Part shown: positions 44,530-50,333 of the stretch, piece after piece
Layout of the letters: each line of letters starts with the position of its first letter
Position numbering within the stretch: the first letter of the stretch is position 1
Assembly (NCBI GenBank): GCA_937951135.1
Contig: CALFCI010000020.1
Coordinates: forward strand, 1 to 50,333
DNA: 50,333 nucleotides
From: an uncultured Aquimarina sp.
GTDB lineage: Bacteria > Bacteroidota > Bacteroidia > Flavobacteriales > Flavobacteriaceae
Direction: 5' to 3'
Position numbers and translations under genes: made by a program
Notes under the pieces: model-generated
What the model was told of the DNA's origin: nothing
The model's database searches: none
Seen by the model: the letters and a program-made list of their open reading frames with translations, nothing else

Positions 44530-44537
44530 AAAAAACT

Positions 44538-44545
44538 TATCTTTG
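44538..44545 (+). promoter_or_regulatory. tgt: -7 promoter box of tgt
   Basis: TATCTTTG, followed by C, 20 bases before the ATG. Perfect TAnnTTTG match. Confidence 0.6.
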
Positions 44546-44565
44546 CTGCTTATCAAATAGAATAT

Positions 44566-45696
44566 ATGCAATTCGACCTTTTAACGAAAGACCCAGAGAG
44601 TAGTGCCAGAGCAGGTACTATAACTACAGATCATGGTATTATTGAAACTCCAATTTTTATGCCTGTAGGCACTGTAGGGACGGTAAAAGGAGTACATCAA
44701 AGAGAGTTAAAAAACGACATCAATCCTGATGTTATTTTAGGGAACACCTATCATTTATATTTAAGGCCTCAAACTTCAATTTTAGAAAAAGCAGGGGGAT
44801 TACATAAATTCATGAATTGGGATCGAAGTATTCTTACCGATAGTGGAGGGTTTCAAGTATACTCATTATCCGATAATCGCAAGATTAAAGAAGAAGGTGT
44901 AAAGTTTAAGTCTCATATCGACGGTTCTTATCATGTGTTTACTCCAGAAAATGTAATGGAGATACAACGTACTATTGGAGCCGATATTATTATGGCTTTT
45001 GATGAGTGTACACCATATCCGTGTGATTATAATTATGCAAAGCGAAGCATGCATATGACACATCGTTGGTTAGACCGTTGTATGCAACATTTAGAAAAAG
45101 TACCAGTTAAGTATGGGTATGATCAGGCGTTCTTTCCTATTGTACAGGGAAGTACATATAAAGATTTAAGACGACAATCAGCAGAGTATATTGCCAATGT
45201 AGGTGCTTTTGGAAATGCGATTGGGGGATTGTCGGTAGGAGAACCCGCAGACGAAATGTATGAGATGACAGCCGTCGTAACCGAAGTTTTACCTGAAGAT
45301 AAGCCAAGGTATCTTATGGGGGTTGGAACGCCTATTAATATCTTAGAAAATATCGCTTTGGGTATTGATATGTTTGATTGTGTAATGCCAACACGTAATG
45401 CACGTAATGGGATGTTGTTTACAGCACACGGGACGATCAATATTAAAAATGCAAAATGGAAAGATGATTTTTCGCCAATAGATGAAATGGCAATAACCTA
45501 TGTAGATACAGATTATTCTAAAGCGTATTTGAAACATTTGTTTTCCGTAAACGAATTGTTAGGGAAGCAAATTGCAACCATACATAATTTAGGATTCTAT
45601 TTGTGGTTGGTTCGTGAAGCAAGAAAACATATCTTAGCCGGAGACTTCTATACGTGGAAACAGATGATGGTAAAGCAAATGGATAAACGTTTGTAA
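44566..45696 (+). CDS. tgt: tRNA-guanine transglycosylase
   Basis: 376-residue TIM-barrel enzyme that swaps guanine for preQ1 at position 34 of tRNAs with GUN anticodons (queuosine pathway). Catalytic-region motifs DSGGFQVYSLS (about 91-101), IVQGSTYKDLRRQSAEY, GGLSVGEP and GIDMFDCVMPTRNARNG (about 263-279) are intact. The zinc site is not: where most bacterial enzymes have CxCxxC, this one reads about SPIDEMAITYVDTDYSKAYL, with no cysteine, although the following IHNLGFY His remains. This appears to be normal for flavobacterial TGTs. It is the first of tgt, LptF/G permease, accA, dnaB, but large spacers separate them. Confidence 0.95.
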   Translation: MQFDLLTKDPESSARAGTITTDHGIIETPIFMPVGTVGTVKGVHQRELKNDINPDVILGNTYHLYLRPQTSILEKAGGLHKFMNWDRSILTDSGGFQVYSLSDNRKIKEEGVKFKSHIDGSYHVFTPENVMEIQRTIGADIIMAFDECTPYPCDYNYAKRSMHMTHRWLDRCMQHLEKVPVKYGYDQAFFPIVQGSTYKDLRRQSAEYIANVGAFGNAIGGLSVGEPADEMYEMTAVVTEVLPEDKPRYLMGVGTPINILENIALGIDMFDCVMPTRNARNGMLFTAHGTINIKNAKWKDDFSPIDEMAITYVDTDYSKAYLKHLFSVNELLGKQIATIHNLGFYLWLVREARKHILAGDFYTWKQMMVKQMDKRL

Positions 45697-45710
45697 GCAT
45701 AGTGATGGAT

Positions 45711-45753
45711 AAGAATCAAGATGATGAGAACCAAGAGTCAAGACTAGACGCTA
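45711..45753 (+). repeat. heptamer array after tgt
   Basis: Words AAGAATC, AAGATGA, an 8-base step, AAGAGTC, AAGACTA, GACGCTA, starting 14 bases after the stop. The period is broken once. The words are shared (reversed) with 26750-26777, 39583-39610 and 1054-1081. Confidence 0.55.
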
Positions 45754-45774
45754 TATGATTTTATACTTAATAAC

Positions 45775-45951
45775 CTGAGTTCGACGTAAGAAAATCACGT
45801 CAATTCGAGTGATTCGACGGAGGAGAATTGTATCGAGAATAGTGATTTTAGCCGTAAAAAAGCCAATCTCGATGCATTTTTTCTTCATTACATTACGAAA
45901 AAACACTCGATTTGACAACTTTTGAACTATTTTGGTTTACGTCGAACTCAG
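45775..45951. repeat. MITE-like element with 15-bp terminal inverted repeats
   Basis: 177 bases bounded by CTGAGTTCGACGTAA (45775-45789) and its exact complement TTACGTCGAACTCAG (45937-45951). Internal motifs TCAATTCGAGTG and TTGTATCGAGAAT recur as an imperfect inner inverted repeat. No ORF. A solitary end, CTGAGTTCGA, is present at 40765-40774 after meaB. Probably a non-autonomous mobile element or its relic. Confidence 0.75.
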
Positions 45952-46155
45952 TCCATCAATGGGCGCGCCCATATTATCTATATTGATAAGAGCACAATAC
46001 GCATATTTAGCTATTAGCTAAAATTTACTAGAAAATAATACCAAAAAAATGAATCGTTCTAACTAATTATTAATGAGACGAATACAGTTTAGTTATATGA
46101 TAGGTTAATACTAAAATAAGTTTATACACAAACTAAGCTGTTTAAGCTACTTTAT
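45952..46155. other. spacer before the LptF/G permease gene
   Basis: Contains the GC-only palindrome core at 45959-45972 (ATGGGCGCGCCCAT) and two TTAGCTA words (46007-46020). No promoter consensus or RNA gene was found. Confidence 0.5.
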
Positions 46156-47232
46156 ATGAAAATATTAGATTGGTACATATTAAAACGATACTTAGGAACA
46201 TTTTTTGCAATGTTGCTGTTATTTGTGCCTATTGGTATTATTGTGGATCTTTCTGAAAAAATAGATAATATTTTAGAGCATAAAGTTCCATTTGATATTG
46301 TGCTTAATTATTATTTCGATTTCACCATTTATTTTGCGAATCTCTTATTTCCGATTTTTGTTTTTCTTTCTGTAATATGGTTTACCTCTAAACTAGCAAA
46401 CCGTACAGAGATTATTGCTTTTTTGAGTTCTGGAGTTTCGTTTTGGCGATTTTTAAGACCTTATATTATAGGAGCGATACTAATTTGCATCGGTGCATTA
46501 GTATTGGGATTATTTTTAGCTCCAAAGGCAAGTCAGGGGTTTAATGAGTTTAAGTATTCTTATTTAAAAAAAGGTAAGAAGGTACAAGAGACCAGTAATG
46601 TATATCGACAATTACATGACAGTATCTTTTTATATGCTAATGATTTTAAACCTTCAGAAAAGTCAGCAACGCACTTTACGTTAGAGTATTTTGATGGGAA
46701 TCGATTAGTAACTAAGATTTCGGCTAAAAAAATTAAATTTATAGCGAAAGACAGTACGTATCAATTGACTGATTTTGTAAAACGCAAGATTCTAGAAGAC
46801 AGAGATATTATAGAAAGAGCAGCTATAAAAGATACCGTTTTGCCTTTTAATATCGATGAGTTTACCTCGGTAACTTATGTGGCAGAAACTTTAAACTATA
46901 CCGAATTAAATGCCTTTATAAAAAAAGAAGAAAAGCGAGGATCTTCAGATATCAATAGGTATACTGTAGTCGCGTATAAACGGTGGAGTATTCCAGTTTC
47001 CGTATTTATCCTTACTATAATCGGAGTTGCGGTATCTTCAATGAAGCGAAGAGGAGGGATGGGTATAAATCTAGCCCTTGGAATTTCTTTGGTTTTTGTA
47101 TTTGTGTTTTTAGATAAGGTATTAGGAACTTTAGCCAATCAATCTGATTTCTCACCATTAATAGCCGTTTGGTTTCCAAACGTTTTATTTTCAGGATTAG
47201 CAGTCTATCTATTGTATACTGCAAAGCGATAA
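46156..47232 (+). CDS. LptF/LptG-family lipopolysaccharide export permease
   Basis: 358-residue inner-membrane permease of the LptB2FG transporter that moves lipopolysaccharide to the Lpt bridge. Helices at about 12-33, 55-80 and 100-122 precede a periplasmic beta-jelly-roll domain (about 130-265), then three C-terminal helices (about 277-297, 305-325, 331-355), the standard LptF/G layout. Its position after tgt and before accA is typical of flavobacteria. Whether it plays the F or G role is not clear. Confidence 0.9.
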   Translation: MKILDWYILKRYLGTFFAMLLLFVPIGIIVDLSEKIDNILEHKVPFDIVLNYYFDFTIYFANLLFPIFVFLSVIWFTSKLANRTEIIAFLSSGVSFWRFLRPYIIGAILICIGALVLGLFLAPKASQGFNEFKYSYLKKGKKVQETSNVYRQLHDSIFLYANDFKPSEKSATHFTLEYFDGNRLVTKISAKKIKFIAKDSTYQLTDFVKRKILEDRDIIERAAIKDTVLPFNIDEFTSVTYVAETLNYTELNAFIKKEEKRGSSDINRYTVVAYKRWSIPVSVFILTIIGVAVSSMKRRGGMGINLALGISLVFVFVFLDKVLGTLANQSDFSPLIAVWFPNVLFSGLAVYLLYTAKR

Positions 47233-47321
47233 ATTAGACAGAATTTTGCGGCACTATCATTTTTTATAGCGCATCGCCATCATTTTTACCTTCCCAATCT
47301 CTACTTTACCAACTAAAGTTT

Positions 47322-47329
47322 TATATTTG
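47322..47329 (+). promoter_or_regulatory. accA: -7 promoter box of accA
   Basis: TATATTTG, 37 bases before the accA ATG; perfect consensus match. Confidence 0.6.
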
Positions 47330-47366
47330 TAGGCTAACCCTAGAAATAGAGAAACCTATTCTTGAT

Positions 47367-48320
47367 ATGGAATATTTAGATTTTGAAATGCCTATAAAAG
47401 AACTTGAAGAACAGTTTAATAAGGCATGTGCGATAGGAACAGAGAGTGATGTAGATGTTACGGATACCTGTAAGCAGATAGAGAAGAAGCTAAACGAAAC
47501 AAAGAAAGAGATCTACAAAAACTTAACCGTATGGCAGCGCGTACAGTTATCTCGACACCCGTCTAGACCATATACATTGGATTATATTAACGCAATTTGT
47601 GGAAATTCTTTTTTAGAACTACATGGAGATCGTAATGTAAAGGATGATAAAGCAATGATTGGTGGTTTAGGGAAAATAGGAGATCAAAGTTTTATGTTCG
47701 TTGGGCAGCAAAAAGGATACAATACCAAAACAAGACAATATCGAAATTTTGGAATGGCAAACCCTGAGGGCTATAGAAAAGCGCTACGATTGATGAAAAG
47801 TGCAGAGAAGTTCAATATACCAGTAGTATGTCTTGTTGATACTCCAGGTGCATATCCAGGGTTAGAAGCAGAAGAGAGAGGGCAAGGAGAAGCAATTGCA
47901 CACAATATCATAGAAATGACAAGGCTTAAAGTGCCTATCATTGTAGTGATTATAGGAGAAGGTGCTAGTGGAGGTGCTTTAGGTATAGGTGTAGGAGATA
48001 AAGTGTTGATGCTAGAGAATACTTGGTACTCTGTGATTTCACCAGAATCATGCTCGTCGATACTATGGCGTAGTTGGGAATTTAAAGAGCAAGCGGCAGA
48101 AGCGTTGAAGCTTACTGCAACAGATATGAAAAAACAAAAGTTGATTGATGAAATCGTGAAAGAACCTCTTGGGGGTGCACATGGTAATCGAGAAGCAACG
48201 TTTAAAATTGTTAGCGAACGTATTTTATCCTCATTTGAGGAATTCAAAAACTTATCACCAAAAGAATTGGTAGAAAAGAGAATGAATAAGTATGAAAACA
48301 TGGGAGTCTTTAAAGAGTAA
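47367..48320 (+). CDS. accA: acetyl-CoA carboxylase carboxyltransferase subunit alpha
   Basis: 317 residues, normal length. AccA and AccD together transfer the carboxyl group from carboxybiotin to acetyl-CoA to give malonyl-CoA, the first step of fatty acid synthesis. Family segments: [14 protein letters not shown] at the N-terminus, [19 protein letters not shown] (about 51-69), [20 protein letters not shown] (about 158-177) and [15 protein letters not shown] (about 196-210), which forms the oxyanion-hole region. It has its own promoter and a following terminator, so it is a single-gene unit. Cytoplasmic. Confidence 0.97.
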   Translation: MEYLDFEMPIKELEEQFNKACAIGTESDVDVTDTCKQIEKKLNETKKEIYKNLTVWQRVQLSRHPSRPYTLDYINAICGNSFLELHGDRNVKDDKAMIGGLGKIGDQSFMFVGQQKGYNTKTRQYRNFGMANPEGYRKALRLMKSAEKFNIPVVCLVDTPGAYPGLEAEERGQGEAIAHNIIEMTRLKVPIIVVIIGEGASGGALGIGVGDKVLMLENTWYSVISPESCSSILWRSWEFKEQAAEALKLTATDMKKQKLIDEIVKEPLGGAHGNREATFKIVSERILSSFEEFKNLSPKELVEKRMNKYENMGVFKE

Positions 48321-48344
48321 TCCTGAAAACATCACTTACCATCT

Positions 48345-48375
48345 AAATCTGAAGTTATACACTTCAGATTTTTTT
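48345..48375 (+). terminator. intrinsic terminator of accA
   Basis: Arms AAATCTGAAGT and ACTTCAGATTT around TATAC, followed by a T run, 25 bases past the stop. Confidence 0.92.
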
Positions 48376-48486
48376 ATGGTATTAACAATAAAATCAAGTT
48401 GTTAACAGTTCAATTGTTAATGACCTGTGAACATTGAGGTATACCAATACAAGGGGCTTAGGTAACAATTTATTTACATTCGTGGC

Positions 48487-50028
48487 ATGGAAAAAGTAAG
48501 GAAACCGCAACAGGTGAAATACGGACAGGGAAACGTTATTTCATTGGAGAAAGGGAAAATACCTCCGCAAGCAGTTGATTTAGAGGAAGTTGTATTGGGA
48601 GCAATGATGATTGATAAAAAAGGTGTCGATGAAATAATTGATATTTTGAACCCTGATGTGTTTTATAGGGACGCCCACCAATACATCTTTGAAGCTATCT
48701 TTAAACTGTTTGAAAATTCAGAACCGATTGACTTATTAACGGTTTCGAGTCAGTTGAAAAAAGATGGACGATTAGAACTCGCAGGAGGTGATTATTATTT
48801 GATTCAGCTCACCCAAAAAGTAGCCTCTTCAGCGCATATAGAGTTTCATGCGCGTATCATTCTTCAAAAGTACATACAGCGTAGCTTAATCAAAATTTCC
48901 AACGAAATTATAGAGCAGTCGTATGATGAAGCCACTGATGTTTTTGACTTGCTAGATATGGCAGAATCCAAGCTGTATGAAGTGACACAAGGAAACATTA
49001 AGCGTTCTACAGAGACCGCACAGAATTTGGTGATTCAAGCAAAGAAAAAAATTGAAGAGATTTCAAATAAAGAAGGATTGAGTGGAGTGCCTTCTGGATT
49101 TGATAAATTAGATAAATTGACCTCTGGATGGCAGCCTAGTGATTTAATTATTATAGCAGCGCGTCCGGGTATGGGAAAAACAGCATTGACCTTGTCTATG
49201 GCAAGAAATGTAGCTGTAGGACAAAATATACCAGTAGCTTTCTTTTCTTTAGAGATGTCTTCTGTACAGTTAATTACACGTTTGATTTCTTCTGAAACTG
49301 GATTGTCTTCAGAAAAATTACGTACTGGAAAGTTAGAGAAACATGAGTGGGAGCAATTAAATGTAAAGGTAAAAGATCTTGAAAAAGCACCATTGTTTAT
49401 TGATGATACGCCTTCATTATCCATCTTTGATTTAAGAGCAAAAGCACGTCGATTGGCTTCTCAACACGGTATTCGAATGATTGTGATTGATTACTTGCAA
49501 TTGATGACTGCTGGTGGATCTGGTAAAAACGGAAATCGTGAACAAGAGATCTCAACGATCTCTCGGAACTTAAAAGCTTTAGCAAAAGAACTGAGTATTC
49601 CTGTAATTGCATTATCACAGCTATCTCGTGCCGTAGAAACGCGTGGAGGAAGTAAGCGTCCATTATTAAGTGACCTTCGGGAATCTGGAGCAATCGAGCA
49701 GGATGCTGATATCGTAGCCTTTATTTTTAGACCCGAATATTATAAAATTGATGAATGGGATGATGAGGAGCGATCGCCAACTCAAGGACAAGGAGAATTC
49801 ATTATGGCAAAGCACCGTAATGGAGGTTTGGATAATATTCGATTAAAATTTATTGGACATCTAGGTAAATTTGATAACTTAGATGACTTTAGTACTCCTT
49901 TTGAATTTCATTCTAAAATGAATGAAGGCGAAGAAGAAGCACCATTTAACACAGGACATCTTCCTAGTGCTAATGAAGCTTTTGGCGGCGGGAGTGTAAC
50001 CAATACCGATGACGAAGTACCATTTTAA
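48487..50028 (+). CDS. dnaB: replicative DNA helicase DnaB
   Basis: 513-residue hexameric helicase that unwinds the replication fork and recruits primase. The N-terminal DnaB domain (about 28-130, PPQAVDLEEVVLGAMMIDKKGVD) is followed by a linker and the RecA-like ATPase core. The Walker A loop is ARPGMGKTAL (about 231-240), Walker B is in IRMIVIDYLQLM, and RDNA-binding/arginine-finger motifs lie around LSDLRESGAIEQDAD. It has a Bacteroidota-type acidic C-terminal tail ending DDEVPF. No intein. A weak -7 match (TACATTCG) lies just before the ATG. The end overlaps the start of the next gene by 20 bases. Confidence 0.97.
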   Translation: MEKVRKPQQVKYGQGNVISLEKGKIPPQAVDLEEVVLGAMMIDKKGVDEIIDILNPDVFYRDAHQYIFEAIFKLFENSEPIDLLTVSSQLKKDGRLELAGGDYYLIQLTQKVASSAHIEFHARIILQKYIQRSLIKISNEIIEQSYDEATDVFDLLDMAESKLYEVTQGNIKRSTETAQNLVIQAKKKIEEISNKEGLSGVPSGFDKLDKLTSGWQPSDLIIIAARPGMGKTALTLSMARNVAVGQNIPVAFFSLEMSSVQLITRLISSETGLSSEKLRTGKLEKHEWEQLNVKVKDLEKAPLFIDDTPSLSIFDLRAKARRLASQHGIRMIVIDYLQLMTAGGSGKNGNREQEISTISRNLKALAKELSIPVIALSQLSRAVETRGGSKRPLLSDLRESGAIEQDADIVAFIFRPEYYKIDEWDDEERSPTQGQGEFIMAKHRNGGLDNIRLKFIGHLGKFDNLDDFSTPFEFHSKMNEGEEEAPFNTGHLPSANEAFGGGSVTNTDDEVPF

Positions 50029-50333
50029 GTATATAGATAAGAGTACATATTTTTTAGTATCGCTATTGCGTAACCAACGTTATGCGCTATTGGCACTGTT
50101 TTTTCTGCTTTGTATTGGGCGTGCGAATGCATCGTATGTCTTGGTGCCGATGGATGCCGAATCGCAGCAGAATCACCTAAAAGCATACGGGATTACCTAT
50201 TGGACCTTGAGTAAGGACTTAAAAGTAAAGTGGTTATTAAACTACAGAGGAGGTTCTTTTCTATTACCTGATACGGCTACTATTCGCAAAGAATGCACCA
50301 TTAGAGGAGTGTCTTATGAAATTTTAACAGATG
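50009..50333 (+). CDS. asparagine-synthetase-B-like exported protein (partial)
   Basis: Open to the window edge: 108 codons visible. I choose the ATG at 50009, inside the last codons of dnaB (20-base overlap); the only other in-frame starts are TTGs such as 50066. The N-terminus has a basic region then a hydrophobic signal segment (YALLALFFLLCIGRANA), followed by SYVLVPMDAESQQNHLKAYG, ITYWTLSKDLKVKWLLNYRG and GSFLLPDT. This is the typical start of the flavobacterial proteins annotated as asparagine synthetase B that follow dnaB; the name reflects annotation habit rather than demonstrated activity. Its C-terminus is outside the window. Confidence 0.75.
   Translation, partial: MTKYHFKYIDKSTYFLVSLLRNQRYALLALFFLLCIGRANASYVLVPMDAESQQNHLKAYGITYWTLSKDLKVKWLLNYRGGSFLLPDTATIRKECTIRGVSYEILTD

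Larger units (their letters stand above)
44133..44537. other. repeat-filled spacer between PPK2 and tgt genes
   Basis: No ORF supported. From left to right: AGGCGCAATATTTTGCGTCT palindrome (44166-44185); inverted-repeat element (44263-44385); a half palindrome AAATATTGCGTCTC (about 44412-44425); the ~98-bp dispersed repeat copy B (44431-44529); then the tgt promoter. Confidence 0.6.

Noticed and set aside
47771-48301. Minus-strand frame of 176 codons opposite accA
   Set aside because: Antisense shadow of a clearly conserved gene, without protein-like features.

Overview
This AT-rich window comes from a chromosome of the Bacteroidota, most likely a marine member of the Flavobacteriaceae. The evidence is the TAnnTTTG-type -7 promoter boxes, the absence of clear Shine-Dalgarno sequences, flavobacterial gene neighbourhoods (tgt - LptF/G permease - accA - dnaB; three SurA-like isomerases followed by moxR), a DUF2911 protein, a two-gene transketolase and a zeaxanthin-type carotenoid operon. 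I see no tRNA, rRNA, CRISPR array, prophage or intact insertion sequence. Almost all of it is housekeeping sequence with unusually repeat-rich spacers.

Layout. 1-909: a lipoprotein. 1100-10949 (minus strand): purA and an overlapping Fur-family gene, a bifunctional (p)ppGpp synthetase/hydrolase, an M48 membrane protease, a SpoU-type RNA methyltransferase, and a large hybrid histidine kinase overlapping a four-helix membrane protein. 11860-13335: guaB, broken by one in-frame stop codon. 13550-19659: an OmpH/Skp chaperone, then a four-gene run of parvulin/SurA-like periplasmic folding factors and MoxR. 19724-28078: small exported proteins, aconitase, an M28 peptidase homologue without metal ligands, a MATE pump and an OmpA-like protein. 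28545-31095: a Crp/Fnr regulator, a lipoprotein with two related domains and a TlpA-like thioredoxin. 31158-34947 (minus): crtZ, crtB, crtI and a MerR regulator with the cobalamin-binding residues of CarH, so carotenoid synthesis is probably light-controlled. 35230-38758: split transketolase and a convergent carotenoid-isomerase/retinol-saturase-like flavoenzyme. 38907-44132: DUF2911, meaB, a MetF-like protein, a PAP2 phosphatase, a small conserved protein and a PPK2 kinase. 44566-50333: tgt, LptF/G permease, accA, dnaB and the start of an asparagine-synthetase-B-like exported protein.

The most striking structure lies outside the genes. At least a dozen spacers carry tandem arrays of degenerate 7-bp words with an exact period of seven. 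Several begin within a few bases of a stop codon, and unrelated loci share the same words. Other dispersed repeats are small inverted-repeat (MITE-like) elements, an AGACGCAA palindrome family (one copy lies inside the PPK2 coding sequence), and two diverged copies of a ~98-bp sequence upstream of guaB and tgt. The other main points are the guaB nonsense codon, the metal-less M28 homologue, the zinc-less TGT and two apparently leaderless promoters.
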